This document shows positions 35,048-44,781 of a stretch of DNA of 64,000 bases, one piece after another (within the stretch, counting starts at the first letter, position 1; every line of letters begins with the position of its first letter). This DNA is from Spirochaetia bacterium (GTDB taxonomy: Bacteria > Spirochaetota > Leptospiria > Leptospirales > Leptonemataceae). Below the pieces are notes generated by a model. That model made no database searches, was not told where the DNA came from, and saw only the letters and a program-made list of their open reading frames with translations. Made by a program: the position numbers and the translations under genes. Location of the stretch: contig VFLI01000066.1 in assembly GCA_009885105.1 (NCBI GenBank), positions 1 through 64,000 of the forward strand, written 5' to 3'.

Positions 35048-35539
35048 ATGCGACTTCGGACAGCACTTTTTTTTACTTTATCAGTATTTCCAATTCTTTT
35101 ATTTTCACAGAACAACCAGCCCCGGGATATCCCGGTGGAGAATCTGCCTTCTGAAGTGCGCCAGGTCCTGGTCAGGTATCTGGAGATTTTAACCACATCG
35201 TCCAGTCTGGAAGACTGCGCGGCAAAGTTTCGGGATATTGCCGGCGGTTCGCTGGTGAATGAGGACGGCAGCCTGAGATCGACGGTGCCTCAATTTGCTC
35301 TTAAAAAAGATTTTAATGATGTGAAAGTTTACGCTGTTCCGCCGGTAATTACCAGAGTAAACACCGCGCGCACTAACAGAGACGGATATGGAAGCACAGC
35401 CCTTCGCGGCATGGTTTACAAAATCTGGATACAGAAGAAAGATGTGAGTCAGGGTATGCCGGCGCCCATCGCCATCATTGTGCCGGAAGGACACCCCTCC
35501 ATCACAACACCGAAAGTGATAGGAATCGGAAACCTGTAA
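35048..35539 (+). CDS. exported protein of unknown function
   Basis: A 163-residue protein with a signal peptide (cleavage near L-F-S-Q, residue 21) and a strong AAGGAG ribosome site. The mature part is mixed helix and strand, with V-R-Q-V-L-V-R-Y-L-E-I-L-T-T-S and later A-P-I-A-I-I-V-P-E-G-H-P. No known family is recognised. It stands alone between divergent and convergent neighbours. Confidence 0.7.
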   Translation: MRLRTALFFTLSVFPILLFSQNNQPRDIPVENLPSEVRQVLVRYLEILTTSSSLEDCAAKFRDIAGGSLVNEDGSLRSTVPQFALKKDFNDVKVYAVPPVITRVNTARTNRDGYGSTALRGMVYKIWIQKKDVSQGMPAPIAIIVPEGHPSITTPKVIGIGNL

Positions 35540-35583
35540 GAGGATCGTTGGTGATACTGGAAAAAAAGTTTTGCTGCTAAATT

Positions 35584-35916
35584 CTACAGGGACGTGATTG
35601 CGTGTTCCTCGGAATCGTAGATCTGGAACATGCTGACCAGGTCGATCACTTCAAAAACTTTCCGTACACCCAGCGGCAGATTGCAGAGTTTCAAGTTTCT
35701 GTTTGACTCTTTCAGAAGCCTCTGGATGGATACCATCACTCGCAGCCCGGATGAAGAAAAAGAATCCACTTCCGAAAGATTCAGTATCACATCTTTCTTG
35801 TTCTGCTGAATTATTTCTTTGAGTTCCCCCTCCACTTCCGAGGCCAGATACACATCCATTTTTCCGCCCAGATAAATAACAATATATTTATCAACTTCTT
35901 TAACTTTCAAACTCAT
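35584..35916 (-). CDS. STAS-domain protein, anti-sigma factor antagonist-like
   Basis: A 110-residue single STAS domain: Y-I-V-I-Y-L-G-G-K-M-D-V-Y-L-A-S-E, D-V-I-L-N-L-S-E-V-D-S-F-S-S-S-G-L-R, L-K-L-C-N-L and V-F-E-V-I-D. The serine in F-S-S-S-G-L is the expected phosphorylation site. Such proteins capture anti-sigma kinases in partner switching. ATG 35916 with CGGAG upstream is preferred over the longer frame. No kinase or phosphatase gene is next to it. Confidence 0.85.
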   Translation of the reverse strand: MSLKVKEVDKYIVIYLGGKMDVYLASEVEGELKEIIQQNKKDVILNLSEVDSFSSSGLRVMVSIQRLLKESNRNLKLCNLPLGVRKVFEVIDLVSMFQIYDSEEHAITSL

Positions 35917-35979
35917 GAAAAACTCCGATATTTTAATTCCGCCGGCGGCGGAGGCTGCATCCAAAGCCAGTGTGCCGGC

Positions 35980-37011
35980 TCAATCCCTGGTTTCAATGAC
36001 TTTTTTTTCACTCGGCGACCCGTCCGGCAGCGGCCTGTACAGTTCGTTTCGTATAAAAGAAGCCAGCTTCTCTGAAATACTAACCGTATCATCGGCGGCA
36101 TTGATTCCTTCCTTCTGGACTCGCCGGCCCGATGAATCAACAAGCACAAAATCAATTTCCCGACGAAGGTGCCTGCCGGATGAGCCTATTTCAAATGAGT
36201 CTGACAGTTTTACTTCCAGCGTGCAGCCTTCCTCGCCAATGGAAATATCATGCCGTGCCAGTGCCTTCTGCAATGGCCCCGAATATTCCGGCCAGAGGTC
36301 CCTTCCCCGGCGAGTTTTGAACGAAACGATTCGTATTTTTGGCGAAGGAGTTTTATTTTCCGACACAGAATTCAGGAGACTCAGAAGTTCCGGCTTTCTC
36401 TTTGCCTCGATGAGAAAGTGTGTGAGAAACCGATCGAATGCGTATTCCTGTGTCCGGTCGTCCCTCTGATCTCCAAACACGTACAGGCTGTCGGACAGCG
36501 GCGCAAAGACCGAACCGGGAAACGCAAGCCAGCCGAGAAAAAGGTAATCGTCGACATGAAAATCATCCCGGTACAGCTCCTCGCCCGTAACTTTATTATA
36601 GAGGAGAAATGTGGAATCATGATTGGTCGGCTGGTATATCGGAAAAATAAATAATGTGACTAAGGGCAGACATCGAAAGAACATGCTTTCCGTCGCGGGC
36701 AATTCTGTTTTGCTTTCAATTCTAATCACCAGGTTTGATTTTGGATCAATGGTAAAATGTCCGGATTCGACCAACATCTGCCGAACCATTTCATAATCAA
36801 AAGAAGCCCGGTTTTCCTCGCTGGGATTCACCCGCTGAAAATCCACAGAAAATATCTGCCGGGACGACCTCTGAATATAATCCAGACTGCCATAACGGTC
36901 GTTTTTTACGGAAATATAATGAAACGTACAATTCAGGGAAAGAATTGAAAAAACCGGAAAGAGGAACACGATTCGTTTGTTCACAGAATTATAATTGTTG
37001 ATTTCAGACAA
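35980..37011 (-). CDS. putative lipoprotein of unknown function
   Basis: A 343-residue protein with a hydrophobic N-terminal segment ending in a loose lipobox (I-L-S-L-N-C). A second hydrophobic stretch lies near 112-125 (C-L-P-L-V-T-L-F-I-F-P-I-Y), followed by repeated strand-rich regions. The segment near residues 250-275 seems to restart a similar fold. No known family is recognised. It lies upstream of the STAS gene on the same strand. Confidence 0.68.
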   Translation of the reverse strand: MSEINNYNSVNKRIVFLFPVFSILSLNCTFHYISVKNDRYGSLDYIQRSSRQIFSVDFQRVNPSEENRASFDYEMVRQMLVESGHFTIDPKSNLVIRIESKTELPATESMFFRCLPLVTLFIFPIYQPTNHDSTFLLYNKVTGEELYRDDFHVDDYLFLGWLAFPGSVFAPLSDSLYVFGDQRDDRTQEYAFDRFLTHFLIEAKRKPELLSLLNSVSENKTPSPKIRIVSFKTRRGRDLWPEYSGPLQKALARHDISIGEEGCTLEVKLSDSFEIGSSGRHLRREIDFVLVDSSGRRVQKEGINAADDTVSISEKLASFIRNELYRPLPDGSPSEKKVIETRD

Positions 37012-37138
37012 TCGTCAACTAAATTAACAGTCCCCATACAATAAAGATCAAACTTAACGATGTTCGGCCGGGCTACTTTTATATACTCAGCTGAGCTTTC
37101 CGCTTGCCCTGAAAGCCCCCCTTCGCCGGCATGCACCT

Positions 37139-38836
37139 ATGCAGCTTCTGAACCCCAAAAAATCCAAATTCGAATATCTCGACGAGAAGTCGCGGGATAT
37201 TATGCAGAAAACAATTAATTTCTTTGAGAAAAAAGGAAAAGAAAAACTAAAGGAAGACGACCGCAATCAAACCTGGTACGCTGATTTTCTGGAATTCCAG
37301 AAAAAGGAAAAAATATTCGCGACGATGATGACACCGGCCGGCTACGGAAGCAAGGACTCGCGCTGGGATTCCACCCGCATATGCGATTTCAATGAAATAC
37401 TCGGTTTCTACGGTCTGGCCTACTGGTACACCTGGCAGGTATCCATGCTCGGTCTCGGGCCGGTCTGGATCAGCAGCAATGAAACAGTGAAGAAAAGAGC
37501 TGCGGAACTTCTCGAGAAGGGCGAGATCTTCGCCTTCGGACTTTCGGAAAAAGAGCACGGAGCCGACCTGATCGGCACGGACATGGTTCTGGAAAAAGTC
37601 GGCGAAGGAAAATACATCGCCAACGGGGATAAATATTACATCGGAAACGGCAATGAAGGCGCCATCGTATCAATTTTCGCGCGCATGAAAGATTCGGGCA
37701 ATTATGTATTTTTCGCCGTCGATTCGCGGCATAAGAACTACAGGCTGATCAAAAAGATCTGCAATTCCCAGAGCTACGTCGCTGAGTTCGCTCTGGACAA
37801 CTACCCCATCACGGAAGAGGACATTCTCACAAAAGACCGGGACGCCTGGGATGCGTCTCTGGCAACCATCGCCTACTGCAAATACAATCTCGGCTGGGCA
37901 TCGATCGGGATCTGCACGCATGCTTTCTACGAGTCGATCAATCATGCTTCGCACAGAAAACTCTACAACAGAATGGTGACGGATTTTTCCCAGGTCAAGC
38001 AGCTGTTCACGGACGCGTACTGCCGTCTGACGTCCATGAAACTCTTTGCCCTTCGCGCAAAGGATTACATGCGCACCGCATCCGAAGAGGACCGGCGCTA
38101 TCTGCTCTTCAATCCAATGGTGAAAATGAAGGTCACAATTCAGGGCGAGGAAGTCATAAATCTTCTCTGGGACGTGATCGCGGCCAAAGGTTTTGAAAAG
38201 GATATGTATTTTGAAATGGCGGCCAAAGACATCCGCGGCCTGCCAAAACTTGAAGGCACGGCGCATGTGAACATGGTGCTCATAATTAAGTTTATTCAAA
38301 ACTATTTCTTCGCAGCAAAGCAAATGCCGGACATCGGACAGATCAACGACAACCGCAACGACGGCTTTCTCTTCCACCAGGGAGCCACAACCAAAGGCTT
38401 TGAAAAAATATTCTTTCATGATTACAAAATCGCCTATGACTCCATAGATCTCCCGAACATCGGCGTTTTCAAAGAGCAGACGGCGATTTTCAAGGATTTT
38501 CTGGAAAAATGCGGACCGGACAAAAAGCAGAACAAAGACATCGACTTCATGCTGATTGTGGGAGAAATCTTCACACTGGTTGCCTACGGCCAGCTGATCA
38601 TAGAAAACGCAAAAATTGAAAAAATTGAAAACGATCTGCTCGATCAGATTTTTGATTTTATGGTGCGCGATTTTTCAAAGTACGCTCTGCAGCTGTATTC
38701 AAAACCGTCAAGCACGGCGGAGCAGATGGATCACTGCATGCTGATGATCAAAAAACCAAATACCGACGAGGCTCGTTTTGAAAGAGTCTGGCAGACGGTT
38801 TATGCGCTGCGCGACACGTATGATATGAATCCATAG
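37139..38836 (+). CDS. acyl-CoA dehydrogenase
   Basis: A 565-residue flavoenzyme of the acyl-CoA dehydrogenase superfamily. The middle region has F-A-F-G-L-S-E-K-E-H-G-A-D-L, equivalent to the FAD/substrate-binding strand, and the C-terminal helical domain includes G-T-A-H-V-N-M. The protein is longer than the usual 380-400 residues, with an extra C-terminal helical domain of about 130 residues. It would catalyse the first step of beta-oxidation for an unknown acyl-CoA. A terminator-like hairpin follows. Confidence 0.8.
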   Translation: MQLLNPKKSKFEYLDEKSRDIMQKTINFFEKKGKEKLKEDDRNQTWYADFLEFQKKEKIFATMMTPAGYGSKDSRWDSTRICDFNEILGFYGLAYWYTWQVSMLGLGPVWISSNETVKKRAAELLEKGEIFAFGLSEKEHGADLIGTDMVLEKVGEGKYIANGDKYYIGNGNEGAIVSIFARMKDSGNYVFFAVDSRHKNYRLIKKICNSQSYVAEFALDNYPITEEDILTKDRDAWDASLATIAYCKYNLGWASIGICTHAFYESINHASHRKLYNRMVTDFSQVKQLFTDAYCRLTSMKLFALRAKDYMRTASEEDRRYLLFNPMVKMKVTIQGEEVINLLWDVIAAKGFEKDMYFEMAAKDIRGLPKLEGTAHVNMVLIIKFIQNYFFAAKQMPDIGQINDNRNDGFLFHQGATTKGFEKIFFHDYKIAYDSIDLPNIGVFKEQTAIFKDFLEKCGPDKKQNKDIDFMLIVGEIFTLVAYGQLIIENAKIEKIENDLLDQIFDFMVRDFSKYALQLYSKPSSTAEQMDHCMLMIKKPNTDEARFERVWQTVYALRDTYDMNP

Positions 38837-38864
38837 AAAAAGACCATCAGCCCCCGGAAAAACA

Positions 38865-38909
38865 GGCCTGAAGCGCGCCAGTTTCACAGTCAGGCCGCGG
38901 TTTTTTTTT
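38865..38909 (+). terminator. probable terminator after the acyl-CoA dehydrogenase gene
   Basis: A perfect 7-base stem GGCCTGA (38865-38871) with TCAGGCC (38890-38896), a loop of 18 bases, then GCGG and nine T. The gap between stem and T run is four bases, so efficiency is uncertain. Confidence 0.5.
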
Positions 38910-38954
38910 AGATTTGGCTTGTCGTTTGTCGTAAATTCCATACATTACTTTACG

Positions 38955-39974
38955 ATGACGCCTCCCTCCGAAAACGGCAGGATAGAAATCCCACCCGAAC
39001 TGCCGATTGAGCCTGTAAAGGGATCGGACATCGATTTTCTGCGTAAAATGTACCGGGAAATGCTGCTCATCCGGCGATTTGAAGAGGCGACCGCGCGCGC
39101 ATATTCGAAGGGACAGATCGGCGGATTCTGTCATCTCTACATCGGCCAGGAAGCGGTCGGAGTCGGCGCGATCAATGCTGTGAAAGAAAACGATTATATC
39201 ATATCCACATACCGCGATCACGGGCATGCTCTGGTTCGCGGACTCAGTCCCAATTCGCTCATGGCCGAACTTTTCGGAAAGCAAGACGGCTGCAGCGGAG
39301 GCAAAGGCGGTTCCATGCATTTTTTTGATAAGAGCCGGAATTTCATGGGCGGGCACGGCATCGTGGGCGGGCATGTGGCGCTTGCGGCCGGCATCGGCTG
39401 GGCGATCAAATACCGCAAACAGGACAGTGTCGCTCTGTGTTTTTTTGGCGAAGGCGCGGCAAACATCGGCGCGTTTCACGAAGGACTGAACCTGGCCAGC
39501 CTCTGGAAACTGCCCGTAGTTTTTATATGCGAGAACAATCACTACAGCATGGGCACAGCAAAATATCGCGCTCTCTCCGTTTCCGACGTAAGCATACGGG
39601 CTGTCGCCTATGATATGGGAAGGGATTCGTTTGACGGACACGATGTTCTTAAAGTTAAAGAACGGGTCGAGCAAAGCGTAGATCGCGCAAGGCGCGGCGA
39701 AGGTCCTTCTCTTCTTGAAATTTCCACGTATCGATTCCGCGGGCATTCCATGTCAGATCCGGCCCTGTACCGATCCAAAGAAGAAGTGGAAACCTACAAA
39801 CGGCGGGATCCTCTCCGACGCGCTTCGGAAGTTCTGGCCAAAAGCGGAATCGACGAAAAAGAACTGGCACGAATAGAATCTGAAATCAAAATCATTGTCG
39901 AGGAATCGGTGCAGTTTGCTGAAAAATCGGAGGCGCCGCCGCCGTCTGCCCTTTACACGGATGTTTATGCATAA
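38955..39974 (+). CDS. pdhA: pyruvate dehydrogenase E1 component, alpha subunit
   Basis: A 339-residue E1 alpha subunit. It has G-G-F-C-H-L-Y-I-G-Q-E-A near residue 57, the thiamine diphosphate motif G-E-G-A-A-N ... C-E-N-N-H-Y-S-M-G-T and the phosphorylation-loop-like T-Y-R-F-R-G-H-S-M-S-D-P. With the beta subunit it decarboxylates pyruvate and transfers the acetyl group to lipoyl-E2. The start at ATG 38955 is preferred to the frame's first possible start 12 codons earlier. The E1 beta and E2 genes follow in one operon. Confidence 0.92.
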   Translation: MTPPSENGRIEIPPELPIEPVKGSDIDFLRKMYREMLLIRRFEEATARAYSKGQIGGFCHLYIGQEAVGVGAINAVKENDYIISTYRDHGHALVRGLSPNSLMAELFGKQDGCSGGKGGSMHFFDKSRNFMGGHGIVGGHVALAAGIGWAIKYRKQDSVALCFFGEGAANIGAFHEGLNLASLWKLPVVFICENNHYSMGTAKYRALSVSDVSIRAVAYDMGRDSFDGHDVLKVKERVEQSVDRARRGEGPSLLEISTYRFRGHSMSDPALYRSKEEVETYKRRDPLRRASEVLAKSGIDEKELARIESEIKIIVEESVQFAEKSEAPPPSALYTDVYA

Positions 39975-40010
39975 AAAGAAAATAAAATCCATGGAGAGAA
40001 AGGAAATTCC

Positions 40011-40982
40011 ATGCAGATGAGTTACCGCGAAGCTCTGCGCCGGGCCATGACCGAAGAAATGGAAAGGGACGCCAATGTCTTTCTTATGGGCGAAGAAGTC
40101 GGTGAATACCAGGGCGCCTACAAAGTCAGCTCCGGTATGCTCGAGAAATTCGGACCGATGCGGGTTGTTGACACGCCCATTTCCGAAAACGGATTTGCCG
40201 GTGTCGGCGTCGGTTCGGCCATGTGCGGACTGCGGCCGATCATAGAATTCATGACCTGGAATTTTTCTCTGGTCGCTTTTGATCAGCTGATAAACAATGC
40301 GGCGAAAATGCTCTACATGTCAGGCGGCCAGTTTCCGGTGCCGGCCGTGTTCCGCGGTCCCGGAGGATCCGGAGGCCAGCTCTCGGCGCAGCATTCGCAG
40401 TCTCTTGAATCGTACTACGTGCACTGCCCCGGACTGATCGTCGTTGCGCCGGCCACCCCCCGGGACGCCTGCGGGCTTTTAAAATCTTCAATTCGTAATG
40501 ACAATCCTGTAATTTTTATTGAATCTGAGGTTCTCTACAAGCTGACCGGCGAAGTCCCCGACGAAGAATTCACAATCGAACTCGGGAAGGCCGACACAAA
40601 AAGGGAAGGTCGCGATTTAACCATCATCGCCTGGTCAAGAGCGCTGCAGTTTGTTCTGGATACGCTGCCTCAGATAGAAAAAGAAGGCTGGGATCCGGAG
40701 ATTATCGATCTGCGCACTCTTCGCCCGCTGGATGAAGAGGCAGTTTACAGATCCGTAAAGAAGACAAACCGGGTTCTGATCGTGGAGGAAGGCTGGCCTC
40801 AGGCCTCCGTTGGTTCGCACATCGCCGACCTGATTCAGAGAAATTGTTTCGATTATCTGGACGCGCCCGTGCTGCGCGTTCACCAGGAAGATGTGCCGAT
40901 GCCGTACGCGTCGAATCTGGAAAAACTCAGTCTGCCCAATCCTGTAAAAATCATGAAGGCCGTGGGCGAACTGATGTCTTGA
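40011..40982 (+). CDS. pdhB: pyruvate dehydrogenase E1 component, beta subunit
   Basis: A 323-residue E1 beta subunit beginning M-Q-M-S-Y-R-E-A-L. It has F-L-M-G-E-E-V-G-E-Y-Q-G-A-Y-K, E-N-G-F-A-G-V-G-V-G, F-R-G-P-G-G-S-G-G-Q-L-S-A-Q-H-S-Q-S and D-L-R-T-L-R-P-L-D, all typical of the bacterial alpha2-beta2 E1. An AAGGAA ribosome site precedes the start. It lies between the E1 alpha and E2 genes. Confidence 0.93.
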   Translation: MQMSYREALRRAMTEEMERDANVFLMGEEVGEYQGAYKVSSGMLEKFGPMRVVDTPISENGFAGVGVGSAMCGLRPIIEFMTWNFSLVAFDQLINNAAKMLYMSGGQFPVPAVFRGPGGSGGQLSAQHSQSLESYYVHCPGLIVVAPATPRDACGLLKSSIRNDNPVIFIESEVLYKLTGEVPDEEFTIELGKADTKREGRDLTIIAWSRALQFVLDTLPQIEKEGWDPEIIDLRTLRPLDEEAVYRSVKKTNRVLIVEEGWPQASVGSHIADLIQRNCFDYLDAPVLRVHQEDVPMPYASNLEKLSLPNPVKIMKAVGELMS

Positions 40983-41057
40983 TTGAAACCAGGCAGAGGA
41001 CTGACTGAGCGCCCGGGACAGAGATGAATTGCACACGATAGTAAAGCAGGAAAAACA

Positions 41058-42380
41058 ATGGCAGTGATCATAGAACTCACACAGCTTTCACCGACGATGT
41101 CGGAAGGAACATTTGTTAAATGGAGTAAAAAGAAGGGCGATGCCGTCGAACCGGGCGATATACTCGCGGAAGTGGAAACAGACAAAGCCGTAATGGAAAT
41201 GGAGGCGTACGATTCGGGCATTCTTCTGGTGCAGCTTGTCGGCGAAGGCGAGAGAGTTCCGGTCGGGGCCCCGATAGGCATAGTCGGCCAGGTCAGCGAA
41301 GAAATATCGGAGTTGACAGAGCAGGCAAAAGATCTGCTGGCAAAGAAACGATCGGCAAAGTCTCCCGCGAAATCAGAATCTCAAACTTCGCAAGCATCCG
41401 TAAGACTCACCGTCGAGACTGAAATCAGCAATTCGCCGCCGCCTGCCGCGCCAGACACGCCCGCGACAATTCCTGCCGTGCCCGGTGAGTTCGCACAGAA
41501 GACATCCGGAAGAATCATCGCCAGCCCGCTTGCTCGAAAAATTGCACAATCTCAAAGAATCGACCTTGGTCGCATCCGGGGAACAGGCCCGGGCGGACGT
41601 ATAGTAAAGGAAGATGTTGAAGCCTTTGCTTCATCCGGCGCCGGCGGCGGCACATTCCAGAGCCGTCCGGATCAGCGTGTTGAGATTTCCAGTATGCGGC
41701 GCATCATAGCAGCAAGACTACAGCAGGCAAAAAACAGCATTCCGCATTTCTATCTTACGATGGAATTCGACGCTGAACCAATGGCGGCCCTGCGCGAAAA
41801 TATCAATCAGGACATAGATTACGAAAAAGGAGCCGGCAATCCTTTAGAAAAATTAAAAATTACTTACAATGATTTGATAGTGAAAGCCTGCGCCCTGTCT
41901 CTTGTAAAACACCCGGTCTGCAACAGCTCCTGGCGCGGCGATCATATTCTTGCGCACGGCCGCGTTGATATTGGAATCGCAGTTGCTCTCGATGGAGGGC
42001 TGATCACTCCGTATCTGCGCAATGCAGATATGCAGCCTCTTGCCGTGCTCGCCGCGAATGTGCGAGAACTGACCCGCAGGGCGCGGGAGAGAAAATTAAA
42101 ACCGGAAGAATTTTCCGACGGAACATTCACAATTTCAAATCTGGGCATGTTCGGAATAAAAGAATTTTCAGCTATAATAAACGAGCCGGAATCGGCCATG
42201 CTTGCGGTAGGCGCTCTGATTGAAAAACCAGTTGTGAAAAATGGCGAGATTCGCCCCGGGAAGACGATGTCAGTTACATTGAGCTGCGATCACAGAGTCG
42301 TGGACGGCATTGAAGGCGCTCGATTTCTTGAAACATTCCGCAAATACATGGAACATCCGCACACACTGCTGCTGCGATGA
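41058..42380 (+). CDS. pdhC: dihydrolipoamide acetyltransferase (E2) of pyruvate dehydrogenase
   Basis: A 440-residue E2: one lipoyl domain with modified K43 in E-T-D-K-A-V-M-E, a Ser/Pro/Ala-rich linker, an E3/E1-binding domain (S-P-L-A-R-K-I-A ... G-T-G-P-G-G-R-I-V-K-E-D-V), and the catalytic acyltransferase domain with H412 and D416 in D-H-R-V-V-D-G. It takes the acetyl group from E1 and gives acetyl-CoA. No E3 (lipoamide dehydrogenase) gene follows. It is convergent with the next gene. Confidence 0.93.
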   Translation: MAVIIELTQLSPTMSEGTFVKWSKKKGDAVEPGDILAEVETDKAVMEMEAYDSGILLVQLVGEGERVPVGAPIGIVGQVSEEISELTEQAKDLLAKKRSAKSPAKSESQTSQASVRLTVETEISNSPPPAAPDTPATIPAVPGEFAQKTSGRIIASPLARKIAQSQRIDLGRIRGTGPGGRIVKEDVEAFASSGAGGGTFQSRPDQRVEISSMRRIIAARLQQAKNSIPHFYLTMEFDAEPMAALRENINQDIDYEKGAGNPLEKLKITYNDLIVKACALSLVKHPVCNSSWRGDHILAHGRVDIGIAVALDGGLITPYLRNADMQPLAVLAANVRELTRRARERKLKPEEFSDGTFTISNLGMFGIKEFSAIINEPESAMLAVGALIEKPVVKNGEIRPGKTMSVTLSCDHRVVDGIEGARFLETFRKYMEHPHTLLLR

Positions 42381-42414
42381 TTCTGACACGACGCAATTAT
42401 TTTTCTGTAACGAT

Positions 42415-43647
42415 TCAGCGGTGAACAGCGGTCTGCGCATCGCGGACCTGCTCTTCATACATCTGTATTCGTTCGCGCCGGTCGGCGCCGTCGTATTCCC
42501 GGTCGGAAAAACTGCTGATCGTGTATGCCTGAGTGCGGTATTTATTATCCCAGGACGGCATCACTTCCCGGTTGGGCTGCGCTGCCTCCGGACGGTTCAG
42601 GCTGGCCTGCATGATTCTTTCCATTTCTTCCGGCGATTTTCCCGCCAGCTCCGTCGGGCCGATGGGGAGATTTTTTCTTTCGCCGCGAAGACCGGTAAGC
42701 GCATAGGGACCGTCCAGCTCTCTGTCATGAAATATTTTTCCAAAAAATAAAAAATCAACCCACTGCGAGCCTGACTGCAGTTCACGGTCGATCCGATTGA
42801 TGGACACGGGGTCGCCTTTCTCCGTAAAAAGATTGGCTGTCAGCTCATAATGTCCGGCTATCAGAACTTTAACTTCCGCAGAAATCACAAGAGATCCTGT
42901 GGAAATATTTTCGCGGAAGTTGCCCGTAAATTCCGCCACCAGACGGGGACTGGAAAAAAAACTCGTGTTCAACTCGTACAGTCTGCTTTCTTTTTCTGAG
43001 GGTATTTTCAGCTTAACAGTCAGCTCCATTTCGCCCCAGTCCGACGGTGTCGGCCGGAATGTCATCGTGTAGATATTGTCTCCTGATTTATCATCGCCGT
43101 GCATGCCGCTGTCATTCAGGTCAGGCGTCGGCTGTCTCTGCGGTCCGGCCGGGATTCGCTTTACCAGGACAACTTCCTGAATATCCACGGGAACAAAAGC
43201 GCCGTTTCCGCCGCTGTTGCACCATAGAGTTACCTTCAAAGTTTCCGTGCCGATCACGGTGTGCTTGAGAGGCTGGAGAAGACATTCAAAATTGGATGAC
43301 TGCGGCTTTTTATCTGTCGGGTCCACAAACAGCAGGCGCTGCGGACGCAACTTGATGATTGAATAGTCGATCAGATCTTCATAATCCGGAAGCAGCGGAC
43401 GCGAATCGGGAGGATACACGGCCCATTTTTTATAATCTTCAAGCATCCGTTCGTAGGACGCGAGTCGGCCTTCCGGCGTATCCGGATATTCTATATCATC
43501 CTGTGGGGGGGCAAAAATATCCGGCAGACCCGTTCGTTCCTGTCCTTCCCCTTCGGGGCCTTCAGGAATATATCGTATTAAGAGAATTATTACAATAAGC
43601 ACTGCGACGATTATCGCCGCGATAATAAAAGTTTTACGGGATTTCAC
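42415..43647 (-). CDS. membrane-anchored protein with choice-of-anchor X-like domain
   Basis: A 410-residue protein with one N-terminal membrane helix (about 6-25) and a large outside part. The segment D-L-N-D-S-G-M-H-G-D-D-K-S-G-D-N-I-Y-T-M-T-F fits choice-of-anchor X domains (D-D-G ... G-D-G-x-Y-T pattern). The following region is strand-rich, and residues 340-410 are charged and helical. No enzymatic motif is seen. It is the likely downstream neighbour of nothing on its own strand, as a lipase-like gene follows after a terminator hairpin. Confidence 0.68.
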   Translation of the reverse strand: MKSRKTFIIAAIIVAVLIVIILLIRYIPEGPEGEGQERTGLPDIFAPPQDDIEYPDTPEGRLASYERMLEDYKKWAVYPPDSRPLLPDYEDLIDYSIIKLRPQRLLFVDPTDKKPQSSNFECLLQPLKHTVIGTETLKVTLWCNSGGNGAFVPVDIQEVVLVKRIPAGPQRQPTPDLNDSGMHGDDKSGDNIYTMTFRPTPSDWGEMELTVKLKIPSEKESRLYELNTSFFSSPRLVAEFTGNFRENISTGSLVISAEVKVLIAGHYELTANLFTEKGDPVSINRIDRELQSGSQWVDFLFFGKIFHDRELDGPYALTGLRGERKNLPIGPTELAGKSPEEMERIMQASLNRPEAAQPNREVMPSWDNKYRTQAYTISSFSDREYDGADRRERIQMYEEQVRDAQTAVHR

Positions 43648-43677
43648 GAATTGTCCTCAGGAAGATGAAAGAAATAA

Positions 43678-43702
43678 CGCGGACCGGATTGACCGGTCCG
43701 CG
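43678..43702 (-). terminator. hairpin terminator after the lipase-like gene
   Basis: A perfect 10-base stem (43678-43687 with 43693-43702) and five-base loop, GC-rich. On the minus strand it follows the lipase-like stop codon by about ten bases and is followed by a T-rich stretch. It would stop transcription from the lipase-like gene before the choice-of-anchor X gene. Confidence 0.65.
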
Positions 43703-43712
43703 AATTGTAATC

Positions 43713-44579
43713 TTAGTTTGGAACCTGGTAAACCTTTTTGTCCGCGATCTTGATATGACTCTGATCGAATGTTGTCCAGGTTGAGTGATTGTTGAACTGC
43801 CTGTAGTATCTCGACTTCTGGCATGGATACGGAATTCCCAGCCAGCCGCGACAGACACTCCAGTAATTCTGACTGTGTCCGCCGCATCTGTCGAAGCCTG
43901 TGACATCGGCCATGCCGCATGTGGAATGGTAGGCGACAACACTGTCGTCCTTTCCGGGCAGAACCAGATTCAACGGCCAGAACAGATCCTTATAACCGAC
44001 CGTGTGCTGGAATGGAACGCTGCCCGTATTGTCATGGCTGTAGCCCGAATTGCGGGCCGTGGAAACACGAAGACGATTCACAGCGTCCATCCATCCTTCA
44101 ATGAGAAGAGTGGTGGCGAATGGACCGATCAGCATCGCTGCAACAACCGGACCTGCGCTGGCATACTCGCTGCCGCCCTGCGCCGAAGCAATGGCCGTAA
44201 CTCCGATCATTCGATAGTTGCTGCCCCAGGTGGCCATTACATAGCCGGAAGTCAGGCATCCCATGGAATGGCAGAAGAGCCGGCATGAATTTGGACCCGA
44301 TTTGGAGCAGTACTGATTCAGAATCGAGACAAGACGATACGCGCCGCGATCGCTCTGCCATACCAGCGGATCACGCCAGCCATTGTAGGCAACATGACGG
44401 ACCTGGTAATTGTTCTGCTGCTCTCCCCATACTTTTGTACAGGTAGATTGGCCCTGACAGCCCTGTTCATTAACTGAAAAACCGTGAATGTAGATATTGT
44501 ACCGCTCTGCATTTACTGCCAGCGGAAGCGCCAGAACGCTCAAAATGAGCATTCCCATTAATTTTCTTAACATACGCAT
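43713..44579 (-). CDS. exported lipase-like alpha/beta hydrolase
   Basis: A 288-residue protein with a signal peptide (cleavage near V-N-A-E, residue 24). I-H-G-F near residue 31 forms the oxyanion region and S105 in C-H-S-M-G-C is the likely nucleophile (lipase G-H-S-x-G variant). D in G-K-D-D-S-V-V and H in Q-S-H-I-K-I-A-D could complete the triad. The mature protein has ten cysteines, which suggests several disulfides outside the cytoplasm. It would cleave an ester of lipid or other substrate. It has its own terminator. Confidence 0.72.
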   Translation of the reverse strand: MRMLRKLMGMLILSVLALPLAVNAERYNIYIHGFSVNEQGCQGQSTCTKVWGEQQNNYQVRHVAYNGWRDPLVWQSDRGAYRLVSILNQYCSKSGPNSCRLFCHSMGCLTSGYVMATWGSNYRMIGVTAIASAQGGSEYASAGPVVAAMLIGPFATTLLIEGWMDAVNRLRVSTARNSGYSHDNTGSVPFQHTVGYKDLFWPLNLVLPGKDDSVVAYHSTCGMADVTGFDRCGGHSQNYWSVCRGWLGIPYPCQKSRYYRQFNNHSTWTTFDQSHIKIADKKVYQVPN

Positions 44580-44781
44580 GAACCTCCGAAATCTTTATTT
44601 TGTCTAATGCTGTTAGATATGGATTTGACTGTCAACAAAAAAACTGTGAAAAACTTCTCCCCGGGAAAAATTCTGTCCCATCCCATATCTACACTATTAT
44701 AGAACAAATCCAAATCATGATCTTCCGTCAAGAATTGTTAGAAATTTTTTCAACAGTTTATTGCTTGTCAGACGACTCACG

